64,000 bases of DNA, from the NCBI RefSeq assembly GCF_947623445.1, contig NC_135243.1, forward strand, positions 18,422,479-18,486,478, in the 5' to 3' direction. This document shows positions 35,160 to 48,900 of the stretch, piece after piece. The stretch comes from Clavelina lepadiformis (taxonomy: Eukaryota > Chordata > Ascidiacea > Aplousobranchia > Clavelinidae). Below the pieces are notes generated by a model. It ran no database searches. It was not told where the DNA came from and saw only the letters and a program-made list of their open reading frames with translations. Every line of letters starts with the position of its first letter. Positions within the stretch are counted from its first letter, which is position 1. The translations under genes and the position numbers were made by a program.

Positions 35160-35860
35160 TACTCAACCTGGTATGGTCGTAGGCGATTTCAAAAGAAAGA
35201 AAATAGCCTTTTCAAATATAATTCGCTTGCATAGGAAATTCAAAAACGCAAACAGTTGCTATAAATTTGATTGAAATATACAGCATGACTAAAATGCTTA
35301 CAACACCCGGTATTCCCAGGCGGTCACCCATCCAAGTACTAACCGGGCCCGAGGTTGTTTAACTTCCGAGATCGAACGAGATCGGGTCTACTCAACCTGG
35401 TATGGTCGTAGGCGATTTCAAAAGAAAGAAAATAGCCTTTTCAAATATAATTCGCTTGCATAGGAAATTCAAAAACGCAAACAGTTGCTATAAATTTGAT
35501 TGAAATATACAGCATGACTAAAATGCTTACAACACCCGGTATTCCCAGGCGGTCACCCATCCAAGTACTAACCGGGCCCGAGGTTGTTTAACTTCCGAGA
35601 TCGAACGAGATCGGGTCTACTCAACCTGGTATGGTCGTAGGCGATTTCAAAAGAAAGAAAATAGCCTTTTCAAATATAATTCGCTTGCATAGGAAATTCA
35701 AAAACGCAAACAGTTGCTATAAATTTGATTGAAATATACAGCATGACTAAAATGCTTACAACACCCGGTAATCCCAGGCGGTTCACCATCCAAGTACTAA
35801 CCGGGCCCGAGGTTGCTTAACTTCCGAGATCGAACGAGATCGGGTCTACTCAACCTTGTA
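35160..35860 (-). repeat. Three consecutive near-identical 5S units
   Basis: The spacer AATAGCCTTTTCAAATATAATTCGCTTGC appears in three adjacent units (near 35204, 35432 and 35661). They also share the GTTGTTTAAC gene marker, as expected from very recent single-unit expansion. Confidence 0.75.
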
Positions 35861-38800
35861 TGGTCTTAGGCGTATTCAAAAGAAAGAAAATGGCCTTTTC
35901 AATTATAATTCGATTGCATAAGAAATTTAAAACGCAAACCGTTGCTAGAAATTTGATTGAAATATACAGCATGACTAAAATGCTTACAACACTCGGTATT
36001 CCCAGGCGGTCACCCATCCAAGTACTAACCGGGCCCGAGGTTGCTTAACTTCCGAGATCGAACGAGATCGGGTCTACTCAACCTGGTATGGTCGTAGGCG
36101 ATTTCAAAAGAAAGAAAATGGCCTTTTCAATTATAATTCGATTGCATAAAAAGTTTGACAAAGGCAAACAATTGCTAGAAATTTGATTGAAATATACAGC
36201 ATGACTAAAATGCTTACAACACCTGGTATTCCCAGGCGGTCACCCATCCAAGTACTAACCGGGCCCGAGGTTGCTTAACTTCCGAGATCGAACGAGAACG
36301 GGTCTACTCAACCTGGTATGGTCGTAGGCGATTTCAAAAGAAAGAAAATGGCCTTTTAAATTATAATTCGATTGCATAGGAAATTTGACAAAGGCAAACA
36401 GTTGCCAGAAATTTGATTGAAATATACAGCATGACTAAAATGCTTACAACACCCGGTATTCCAGGCGGTCACCCATCCAAGTACTAACCGGGCCCGAGGT
36501 TGCTTAACTTCCGAGATCGAACGAGATCGGGTCTACTCAACCTGGTATGGTCGTAGGCGAATTCAAAAGAAAGAAAATGGCCTTTTCAATTATAATTCGA
36601 TTGCATAAGAAATTCAAAAACGCAAACAGTGGCTAGAAATTTGATTGAAATATACAGCATGACTAAAATGCTTACAACACCCGGTAATCCCAGGCGGTCA
36701 CCCATCCAAGTACTAACCGGGCCCTAGGTTGCTTAACTTCCGAGATCGAACGAAATCGGTCTACTCAACCTGGTATGGTCGTAAGCGATTTCAAAAGAAA
36801 GAAAATGGCCTTTTCAATTATAATTCGATTGCATAGGAAATTTTACAAAGGCAAACAGTTGCTAGAAATTTCATTGAAATATACAGCATGACAAAAATGC
36901 TTACAACACCTGGTATTCCCAGGCGGTCACCCATCCAAGTACTAACCGGGCCCGAGGTTGTTTAACTTCCGAGATCGAACGAGATCGGGTCTACTCAACC
37001 TGGTATGGTCGTAGGCGATTTCAAAAGAAAGAAAATGGCCTTTTCAATTATAATTCGATTGCATAAGAAATTTAAAACGCAAACCGTTGCTAGAAATTTG
37101 ATTGAAATATACAGCATGACTAAAATGCTTACAACACTCGGTATTCCCTGGCGGTCACCCATCCAAGTACTAACCGGGCCCGAGCTTGCTTAACTTCCGA
37201 GATCGAACGAGATCGGGTCTACTCAACCTGGTATGGTCGTAGGCGATTTCAAAAGAAAGAAAATGGCCTTTCAATTATAATTCGATTGCATAGGAAGTTA
37301 GACAAAAGCAAACAGTTGCTATAAATTTGATTGAAATATACAGCATGACTAAAATGCTTACAAAACCCGGTATTCCCAGGCGGTCACCCATCCAAGTACT
37401 AACCGGGCCCGAGGTTGCTTAACTTCCGAGATCGAACGAGATCGGGTCTACTCAACCTGGTATGGTCGTAGGCGATTTCAAAAGAAAGAAAATGGCTATT
37501 TCAATTATAATTCGATTGCATAGAAAGTTTGACAAAAGCAAACAGTCGCTAGAAATTTCATTGAAATATACAGCATGACTAAAATGCTTACAACACCCGG
37601 TATTCCCAGGCGGTCACCCATCCAAGTACTAACCGGGCTCGAGGTTGCTTAACTACCGAGATCGAACGAGATCGGGTCTACTCAACCTGGTATGGTCGTA
37701 GGCGAATTCAAAAGAAAGAAAATGGCTTTTTCAATTATAATTCGATTGCACTGGAAAATCAAAAAGCAAACAGTTGCTAGAAATTTGATTGAAATATACA
37801 GCATGACTAAAATGCTTACAACACCCGCTATTCCCAGGCGGTCACCCATCCAAGTACTAACCGGGCTCGAGGTTGCTTAACTTCCGAGATCGAACGAGAT
37901 CGGGTCTACTCAACCTGGTATGGTCGTAGGCGTTTTCGAAAGAAAGAAAATGGCTTTTTCAATTATAATTCGATTGCATAGGATGTTTGACAAAAGCAAA
38001 CAGTTGCTAGAAATTTCATTGAAATATTCAGCATGACTAAAATGCTTACAACACCCGGTATTCCCAGGCGGTCACCCATCCAAGTACTAACCGGGCTCGA
38101 GGTTGCTTAACTTCCGACATCGAACGAGATCGGGTCTACTCAACCTGGTATGGTCGTAGGCGTTTTCGAAAGAAAGAAAATGGCTTTTTCAATTATAATT
38201 CGATTGCATAGGAAGTTTGACAAAGACAAACAGTTGCCAGAAATTTGATTGAAATATACAGCATGACTAAAATGCTTACAACACCCGGTATTCCCAGGCG
38301 GTCACCCATCCAAGTACTAACCGGGCTCGAGGTTGCTTAACTTCCGAGATCGAACGAGATCGGGTCTACTCAACCTGGTATGGTCGTAGGCGTTTTCGAA
38401 AGAAAGAAAATGGCTTTTTCAATTATAATTCGATTGCATAGGATGTTTGACAAAAGCAAACAGTTGCTAGAAATTTCATTGAAATATACAGCATGACTAA
38501 AATGCTTACAACACCCGGTATTCCCAGGCGGTCACCCATCCAAGTACTAACCGGGGCCGAGGTTGCTTAACTTCCGAGATCGAACGAGATCGGGTCTACT
38601 CAACCTAGTATGGTCGTAGGCGAATTCAAAAGAAAGCAAATGGCCTTTTCAATTATAATTCGATTGCATAAGAGATTCAAAAACGCAAACAGTGGCTATA
38701 AATTTGATTGAAATATACAGCATGACTAAAATGCTTACAACACCCGGTATTCCCAGGCGGTCACCCATCCAAGTACTAACCGGGCCCGAGGTTGCTTAAC

Positions 38801-39344
38801 TTCCGAGATCGAACGAAATCGGTCTACTCAACCTGGTATGGTCGTAAGCGATTTCAAAATAAAGAAAATGGCCTTTTCAATTATAATTCGATTGCATAGG
38901 AAATTTTACAAAGGCAAACAGTTGCTATAAATTTCATTGAAATATACAGCATGACTAAAATGCTTACAACACCTGGTATTCCCAGGCGGTCACCCATCCA
39001 AGTACTAACCGGGCCCGAGGTTGTTTAACTTCCGAGATCGAACGAGAACGGGTCTACTCAACCTGGTATGGTCGTAGGCGATTTCAAAAGAAAGAAAATG
39101 GCCTATTCAATTATAATTCGATTGCATAGGAAATTTGACAAAAGCAAACAGTTGCTATAAATTTGATTGAAATATACAGCATGACTAAAATGCTTACAAC
39201 ACCCGGTATTCCCAGGCGGTCACCCATCCAAGTACTAACCGGGCCCGATGTTGCTTAACTTCCGAGATCGAACGAGAACGGGTCTACTCAACCTGGTATG
39301 GTCGTAGGCGATTTCAAAAGAAAGAAAATGGCCTTTTCAATTAT

Positions 39345-42300
39345 AATTCGATTGCATAAGAAATTCAAAAACGCAAACAGTTGCTAGAAATTTGATTGAA
39401 ATATACAGCATGACTAAAATGCTTACAACACCCGGTATTCCCAGGCGGTCACCCATCCAAGTACTAACCGGGCCCGAGGTTGGTTAACTTCCGAGATCGA
39501 ACGAGATCGGGTCTACTCAACCTGGTATGGTCGTAGGCGATTTCAAAAGAAAGAAAATGGCCTTTTCAAATATAATTCGCTTGCATAGGAAATTCAAAAA
39601 CGCAAACAGTTGCTATAAATTTGATTGAAATATACAGCATGACTAAAATGCTTACAACACCCGGTAATCCCAGGCGGTTCACCATCCAAGTACTAACCGG
39701 GCCCGAGGTTGCTTAACTTCCGAGATCGAACGAGATCGGGTCTACTCAACCTTGTATGGTCGTAGGCGAATTCAAAAGAAAGAAAATGGCCTTTTCAATT
39801 ATAATTCGATTGCATAAGAAATTTAAAAACGCAAACCGTTGCTAGAAATTTGATTGAAATATACAGCATGACTAAAATGCTTACAACACTCGGTATTCCC
39901 AGGCGGTCACCCATCCAAGTACTAACCGGGCCCGAGGTTGCTTAACTTCCGAGATCGAACGAGATCGGGTCTACTCAACCTGGTATGGTCGTAGGCGATT
40001 TCAAAAGAAAGAAAATGGCCTTTTCAATTATAATTCGATTGCATAAAGAGTTTGACAAAGGCAAACAATTGCTAGAAATTTGATTGAAATATACAGCATG
40101 ACTAAAATGCTTACAACACCTGGTATTCCCAGGCGGTCACCTATCCAAGTACTAACCGGGCCCGAGGTTGCTTAACTTCCGAGATCGAACGAGAACGGGT
40201 CTACTCAACCTGGTATGGTCGTAGGCGATTTCAAAAGAAAGAAAATGGCCTTTTAAATTATAATTCGATTGCATAGGAAATTTGACAAAGGCAAACAGTT
40301 GCCAGAAATTTGATTGAAATATACAGCATGACTAAAATGCTTACAACACCCGGTATTCCAGGCGGTCACCCATCCAAGTACTAACCGGGCCCGAGGTTGC
40401 TTAACTTCCGAGATCGAACGAGATCGGGTCTACTCAACCTGGTATGGTCGTAGGCGAATTCAAAAGAAAGAAAATGGCCTTTTCAATTATAATTCGATTG
40501 CATAAGAAATTCAAAAACGCAAACAGTGGCTAGAAATTTGATTGAAATATACAGCATGACTAAAATGCTTACAACACCCGGTATTCCCAGGCGGTCACCC
40601 ATCCAAGTACTAACCGGGCCCGAGGTTGCTTAACTTCCGAGATCGAACGAAATCGGTCTACTCAACCTGGTATGGTCGTAAGCGATTTCAAAAGAAAGAA
40701 AATGGCCCTTTCAATTATAATTCGATTGCATAGGAAATTTTACAAAGGCAAACAGTTGCTAGAAATTTCATTGAAATATACAGCATGACTAAAATGCTTA
40801 CAACACCTGGTATTCCCAGGCGGTCACCCATCCAAGTACTAACCGGGCCCGAGGTTGTTTAACTTCCGAGATCGAACGAGATCGGGTCTACTCAACCTGG
40901 TATGGTCGTAGGCGATTTCAAAAGAAAGAAAATGGCCTTTTCAAATATAATTCGCTTGCATAGGAAATTCAAAAACGCAAACAGTTGCTATAAATTTGAT
41001 TGAAATATACAGCATGACTAAAATGCTTACAACACCCGGTATTCCCAGGCGGTCACCCATCCAAGTACTAACCGGGCCCGAGGTTGCTTAACTTCCGAGA
41101 TCGAACAAGATCGGGTCTACTCAACCTGGTATGGTCGTAGGCGATTTCAAAAGAAAGAAAATGGCCTTTTCAATTATAATTCGATTGCATAAGAAATTCA
41201 AAAACGCAAACAGTTGCTAGAAATTTGATTGAAATATACAGCATGACTAAAATGCTTACAACACCCGGTATTCCCAGGCGGTCACCCATCCAAGTACTAA
41301 CCGGGCCCGAGGTTGGTTAACTTCCGAGATCGAACGAGATCGGGTCTACTCAACCTGGTATGGTCGTAGGCGATTTCAAAAGAAAGAAAATGGCCTTTTC
41401 AAATATAATTCGCTTGCATAGGAAATTCAAAAACGCAAACAGTTGCTATAAATTTGATTGAAATATACAGCATGACTAAAATGCTTACAACACCCGGTAA
41501 TCCCAGGCGGTTCACCATCCAAGTACTAACCGGGCCCGAGGTTGCTTAACTTCCGAGATCGAACGAGATCGGGTCTACTCAACCTTGTATGGTCGTAGGC
41601 GAATTCAAAAGAAAGAAAATGGCCTTTTCAATTATAATTCGATTGCATAAGAAATTTAAAAACGCAAACCGTTGCTAGAAATTTGATTGAAATATACAGC
41701 ATGACTAAAATGCTTACAACACTCGGTATTCCCAGGCGGTCACCCATCCAAGTACTAACCGGGCCCGAGGTTGCTTAACTTCCGAGATCGAACGAGATCG
41801 GGTCTACTCAACCTGGTATGGTCGTAGGCGATTTCAAAAGAAAGAAAATGGCCTTTTCAATTATAATTCGATTGCATAAAGAGTTTGACAAAGGCAAACA
41901 ATTGCTAGAAATTTGATTGAAATATACAGCATGACTAAAATGCTTACAACACCTGGTATTCCCAGGCGGTCACCTATCCAAGTACTAACCGGGCCCGAGG
42001 TTGCTTAACTTCCGAGATCGAACGAGAACGGGTCTACTCAACCTGGTATGGTCGTAGGCGATTTCAAAAGAAAGAAAATGGCCTTTTAAATTATAATTCG
42101 ATTGCATAGGAAATTTGACAAAGGCAAACAGTTGCCAGAAATTTGATTGAAATATACAGCATGACTAAAATGCTTACAACACCCGGTATTCCAGGCGGTC
42201 ACCCATCCAAGTACTAACCGGGCCCGAGGTTGCTTAACTTCCGAGATCGAACGAGATCGGGTCTACTCAACCTGGTATGGTCGTAGGCGAATTCAAAAGA

Positions 42301-42960
42301 AAGAAAATGGCCTTTTCAATTATAATTCGATTGCATAAGAAATTCAAAAACGCAAACAGTGGCTAGAAATTTGATTGAAATATACAGCATGACTAAAATG
42401 CTTACAACACCCGGTATTCCCAGGCGGTCACCCATCCAAGTACTAACCGGGCCCGAGGTTGCTTAACTTCCGAGATCGAACGAAATCGGTCTACTCAACC
42501 TGGTATGGTCGTAAGCGATTTCAAAAGAAAGAAAATGGCCCTTTCAATTATAATTCGATTGCATAGGAAATTTTACAAAGGCAAACAGTTGCTAGAAATT
42601 TCATTGAAATATACAGCATGACTAAAATGCTTACAACACCTGGTATTCCCAGGCGGTCACCCATCCAAGTACTAACCGGGCCCGAGGTTGTTTAACTTCC
42701 GAGATCGAACGAGATCGGGTCTACTCAACCTGGTATGGTCGTAGGCGATTTCAAAAGAAAGAAAATGGCCTTTTCAAATATAATTCGCTTGCATAGGAAA
42801 TTCAAAAACGCAAACAGTTGCTATAAATTTGATTGAAATATACAGCATGACTAAAATGCTTACAACACCCGGTATTCCCAGGCGGTCACCCATCCAAGTA
42901 CTAACCGGGCCCGAGGTTGCTTAACTTCCGAGATCGAACAAGATCGGGTCTACTCAACCT
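39345..42960 (-). repeat. Tandem duplication of an 8-unit block (1833 bp)
   Basis: The gene marker GGTTGGTTAAC is at 39478 and 41311. The markers between (GGTAATCCC, AAAGAGTTTGAC, GGTATTCCAGG, GGCCCTTTC) follow in the same order in both copies. Confidence 0.8.
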
Positions 42961-45900
42961 GGTATGGTCGTAGGCGAATTCAAAAGAAAGAAAATGGCCT
43001 TTTCAATTATAATTCGATTGCATAGGAAATTTAAAACGCAAACCGTTGCTAGAAATTTGATTGAAATATACAGCATGACTAAAATGCTTACAACACTCGG
43101 TATTCCCTGGCGGTCACCCATCCAAGTACTAACCGGGCGCGAGCTTGCTTAACTTCCGAGATCGAACGAGATCGGGTCTACTCAACCTGGTATGGTCGTA
43201 GGCGATTTCAAAAGAAAGAAAATGGCCTTTTAAATTATAATTCGATTGCATAGAGAGTTTGACAAAGGCAAACAATTGCTAGAAATTTGATTGAAATATA
43301 CAGCATGACTAAAATGCTTACAAAACCCGGTATTCCCAGGCGATCACCCATCCAAGTACTAACCGGGCCCGAGGTTGCTTAACTTCCGAGATCGAACGAG
43401 ATCGGATCTACTCAACCTGGTATGGTCGTAGGCGAATTCAAAAGAAAGCAAATGGCCTTTTCAATTATAATTCGATTGCATAGGAAGTTTGACAAAGGCA
43501 AACAATTGCTAGAAATTTGATTGAAATTTACAGCATGACTAAAATGCTTACAACACCCGGTATTCCCAGGCGGTCACCCATCCAAGTACTAACCGGGCCC
43601 GAGGTTGCTTAACTTCCGAGATCGAACGAGATCGGGTCTACTCAACCTGGTATGGTCGTAGGCGATTTCAAAAGAAAGAAAATGGCCTTTTCAATTATAA
43701 TTCGATTGCATAGGAAGTTTGACAAATGCAAACAGTTGCTAGAAATTTCATTGAAATATACAGCATGACTAAAATGCTTACAACACCTGGTATTCCCAGG
43801 CGGTCACCCATCCAAGTACTAACCGGGCTCGAGGTTGCTTAACTTCCAAAATCGAACGAGATCGGGTCTACTCAACCTGGTATGGTCGTAGGCGTTTTCA
43901 AAAGAAAGAAAATGGCTTTTTCAATTATAATTCGATTGCATAGGAAGTTTGACAAAAGCAAACAGTTGCTAGAAATTTGATTGAAATATACAGCATGACT
44001 AAAATGCTTACAACACCCGGTATTCCCAGGCGGTCACCCATCCAAGTACTAACCGGGCCCGAGGTTGTTTAACTTCCGAGATCGAACGAGATCGGGTCTA
44101 CTCAACCTGGTATGGTCGTAGACGATTTCAAAAGAAAGAAAATGGCCTTTTCAATTATAATTCGATTGCATAAGAAATTCAAAAACGCAAACAGTTGCTA
44201 TAAATTTCATTGAAATATACAGCATGACTAAAATGCTTACAACACCCGGTATTCCCAGGCGGTCACCCATCCAAGTACTAACCGGGCCCGATCGGTTGCT
44301 TAACTTCCGAGATCGGGTATACTCAACCTGGTATGGTCGTAGGCGATTTCAAAAGAAAGAAAATGGCCTTTTCAATTATAATTCGATTGCATAGGAAGTT
44401 TGACAAAAGCAAACAGTTGCTAGAAATTTGATTGAAATATACAGCATGACTAAAATGCTTACAACACCCGGTATTCCCAGGCGGTCACCCATCCAAGTAC
44501 TAACCGGGCTCGAGGTTGCTTAACTTCCGAGATCGAACGAGATCGGGTCTACTCAACCTGGTATGGTCGTAGGCGTTTTCGAAAGAAAGAAAATGGCTTT
44601 TTCAATTATAATTCGATTGCATAAGATGTTTGACAAAAGCAAACAGTTGCTAGAAATTTCATTGAAATATACAGCATGACTAAAATGCTTACAACACCCG
44701 GTATTCCCAGGCGGTCACCCATCCAAGTACTAACCGGGCCCGAGGTTGCTTAACTTCTGAGATCGAACGAGATCGGGTCTACTCAACCTGGTATGGTCGT
44801 AGGCAAATTCAAAAAAAGAAAATGGCCTTTTCAATTATAATTCGATTGCATAGGAAATTCGAAAAGCAAACAGTTGCTATAAATTTGATTGAAATATACA
44901 GCATGACTAAAATGCTTACAACACTAGGTATTCCCAGGCGGCCACCCATCCAAGTACTAACCGGGCCCGAGGTTGCTTAACTTCCGAGATCGAACGAGAT
45001 CGGGTCCACTCAACCTGGTATGGTCGTAGGCGATTTCAAAAGAAAGAAAATGGCCTTTTCAATTATAATTCGATTGCATAGGAAATTTGACAAAAGCAAA
45101 CATTTGCTGTAAATTTGATTGAAATATACAGCATGACTAAAATGCTTACAACACCCGGTATTCCTAGGCGGTCACCCATCCAAGTACTAACCGGGCCCGA
45201 GGTTGCTTAACTTCCGAGATCGAACGAGAACGGGTCTACTCAACCTGGTATGGTCGTAGGCGATTTCAAAAGAAAGAAAATGGCCTTTTAAATTATAATT
45301 CGATTGCATAAGAAATTCAAAAACGCAAACAGTTGCTAGAAATTTGATTGAAATATACAGCATGACTAAAATGCTTACAACACCCGGTATTCCCAGGCGG
45401 TCACCCATCCAAGTACTAACCGGGCCCGAGGTTGTTTAACTTCCGAGATCGAACGAGATCGGGTCTACTCAACCTGGTATGGTCGTAGGCGATTTCAAAA
45501 GAAAGAAAATGGCCTTTTCAAATATAATTCGCTTGCATAGGAAATTCAAAAAAGCAAACAGTTGCTAGAAATTTCATTGAAATATTCAGCATGACTAAAA
45601 TGCTTACAACACCCGGTATTCCCAGGCGGTCACCCATCCAAGTACTAACCGGGCTCGAGGTTGCTTAACTTCCGACATCGAACGAGATCGGGTCTACTCA
45701 ACCTGGTATGGTCGTAGGCGTTTTCGAAAGAAAGAAAATGGCTTTTTCAATTATAATTCGATTGCATAGGAAGTTTGACAAAGACAAACAGTTGCCAGAA
45801 ATTTGATTGAAATATACAGCATGACTAAAATGCTTACAACACCCGGTATTCCCAGGCGGTCACCCATCCAAGTACTAACCGGGCTCGAGGTTGCTTAACT

Positions 45901-48900
45901 TCCGAGATCGAACGAGATCGGGTCTACTCAACCTGGTATGGTCGTAGGCGTTTTCGAAAGAAAGAAAATGGCTTTTTCAATTATAATTCGATTGCATAGG
46001 ATGTTTGACAAAAGCAAACAGTTGCTAGAAATTTGATTGAAATATACAGCATGACTAAAATGCTTACAACACCCGGTATTCCCAGACGGTCACCCATCCA
46101 AGTACTAACCGGGGCCGAGGTTGCTTAACTTCCGAGATCGAACGAGATCGGGTCTACTCAACCTAGTATGGTCGTAGGCGAATTCAAAAGAAAGCAAATG
46201 GCCTTTTCAATTATAATTCGATTGCATAAGAAATTCAAAAACGCAAACAGTGGCTATAAATTTGATTGAAATATACAGCATGACTAAAATGCTTACAACA
46301 CCCGGTATTCCCAGGCGGTCACCCATCCAAGTACTAACCGGGCCCGAGGTTGCTTAACTTCCGAGATCGAACGAAATCGGTCTACTCAACCTGGTATGGT
46401 CGTAAGCGATTTCAAAAGAAAGAAAATGGCCTTTTCAATTATAATTCGATTGCATAGGAAATTTTACAAAAGCAAACAGTTGCTATAAATTTCATTGAAA
46501 TATACAGCATGACTAAAATGCTTACAACACCTGGTATTCCCAGGCGGTCACCCATCCAAGTACTAACCGGGCCCGAGGTTGTTTAACTTCCGAGATCGAA
46601 CGAGAACGGGTCTACTCAACCTGGTATGGTCGTAGGCGATTTCAAAAGAAAGAAAATGGCCTATTCAATTATAATTCGATTGCATAGGAAATTTGACAAA
46701 AGCAAACAGTTGCTATAAATTTGATTGAAATATACAGCATGACTAAAATGCTTACAACACCCGGTATTCCCAGGCGGTCACCCATCCAAGTACTAACCGG
46801 GCCCGATGTTGCTTAACTTCCGAGATCGAACGAGAACGGGTCTACTCAACCTGGTATGGTCGTAGGCGATTTCAAAAGAAAGAAAATGGCCTTTTAAATT
46901 ATAATTCGATTGCATAAGAAATTCAAAAACGCAAACAGTTGCTAGAAATTTGATTGAAATATACAGCATGACTAAAATGCTTACAACACCCGGTATTCCC
47001 AGGCGGTCACCCATCCAAGTACTAACCGGGCCCGAGGTTGTTTAACTTCCGAGATCGAACGAGATCGGGTCTACTCAACCTGGTATGGTCGTAGGCGATT
47101 TCAAAAGAAAGAAAATGGCCTTTTCAAATATAATTCGCTTGCATAGGAAATTCAAAAACGCAAACAGTTGCTATAAATTTGATTGAAATATACAGCATGA
47201 CTAAAATGCTTACAACACCCGGTAATCCCAGGCGGTTCACCATCCAAGTACTAACCGGGCCCGAGGTTGCTTAACTTCCGAGATCGAACGAGATCGGGTC
47301 TACTCAACCTTGTATGGTCGTAGGCGAATTCAAAAGAAAGAAAATGGCCTTTTCAATTATAATTCGATTGCATAAGAAATTTAAAAACGCAAACCGTTGC
47401 TAGAAATTTGATTGAAATATACAGCATGACTAAAATGCTTACAACACTCGGTATTCCCAGGCGGTCACCCATCCAAGTACTAACCGGGCCCGAGGTTGCT
47501 TAACTTCCGAGATCGAACGAGATCGGGTCTACTCAACCTGGTATGGTCGTAGGCGATTTCAAAAGAAAGAAAATGGCCTTTTCAATTATAATTCGATTGC
47601 ATAAAGAGTTTGACAAAGGCAAACAATTGCTAGAAATTTGATTGAAATATACAGCATGACTAAAATGCTTACAACACCTGGTATTCCCAGGCGGTCACCT
47701 ATCCAAGTACTAACCGGGCCCGAGGTTGCTTAACTTCCGAGATCGAACGAGAACGGGTCTACTCAACCTGGTATGGTCGTAGGCGATTTCAAAAGAAAGA
47801 AAATGGCCTTTTAAATTATAATTCGATTGCATAGGAAATTTGACAAAGGCAAACAGTTGCCAGAAATTTGATTGAAATATACAGCATGACTAAAATGCTT
47901 ACAACACCCGGTATTCCAGGCGGTCACCCATCCAAGTACTAACCGGGCCCGAGGTTGCTTAACTTCCGAGATCGAACGAGATCGGGTCTACTCAACCTGG
48001 TATGGTCGTAGGCGAATTCAAAAGAAAGAAAATGGCCTTTTCAATTATAATTCGATTGCATAAGAAATTCAAAAACGCAAACAGTGGCTAGAAATTTGAT
48101 TGAAATATACAGCATGACTAAAATGCTTACAACACCCGGTATTCCCAGGCGGTCACCCATCCAAGTACTAACCGGGCCCGAGGTTGCTTAACTTCCGAGA
48201 TCGAACGAAATCGGTCTACTCAACCTGGTATGGTCGTAAGCGATTTCAAAAGAAAGAAAATGGCCCTTTCAATTATAATTCGATTGCATAGGAAATTTTA
48301 CAAAGGCAAACAGTTGCTAGAAATTTCATTGAAATATACAGCATGACTAAAATGCTTACAACACCTGGTATTCCCAGGCGGTCACCCATCCAAGTACTAA
48401 CCGGGCCCGAGGTTGTTTAACTTCCGAGATCGAACGAGATCGGGTCTACTCAACCTGGTATGGTCGTAGGCGATTTCAAAAGAAAGAAAATGGCCTTTTC
48501 AAATATAATTCGCTTGCATAGGAAATTCAAAAACGCAAACAGTTGCTATAAATTTGATTGAAATATACAGCATGACTAAAATGCTTACAACACCCGGTAT
48601 TCCCAGGCGGTCACCCATCCAAGTACTAACCGGGCCCGAGGTTGCTTAACTTCCGAGATCGAACAAGATCGGGTCTACTCAACCTGGTATGGTCGTAGGC
48701 GAATTCAAAAGAAAGAAAATGGCCTTTTCAATTATAATTCGATTGCATAGGAAATTTAAAACGCAAACCGTTGCTAGAAATTTGATTGAAATATACAGCA
48801 TGACTAAAATGCTTACAACACTCGGTATTCCCTGGCGGTCACCCATCCAAGTACTAACCGGGCGCGAGCTTGCTTAACTTCCGAGATCGAACGAGATCGG

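Larger units (their letters stand above)
37995..46903 (-). repeat. Dispersed block pair at 7558-bp offset
   Basis: 37995-39345 and about 45553-46903 share an ordered set of markers: TTCCGACATCG, GACAAAGACAAAC, CCGGGGCCGAGG, GCCTATTCAATT and GGGCCCGATG. Each lies 7558 bp apart. There are a few single-base differences. Confidence 0.72.
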
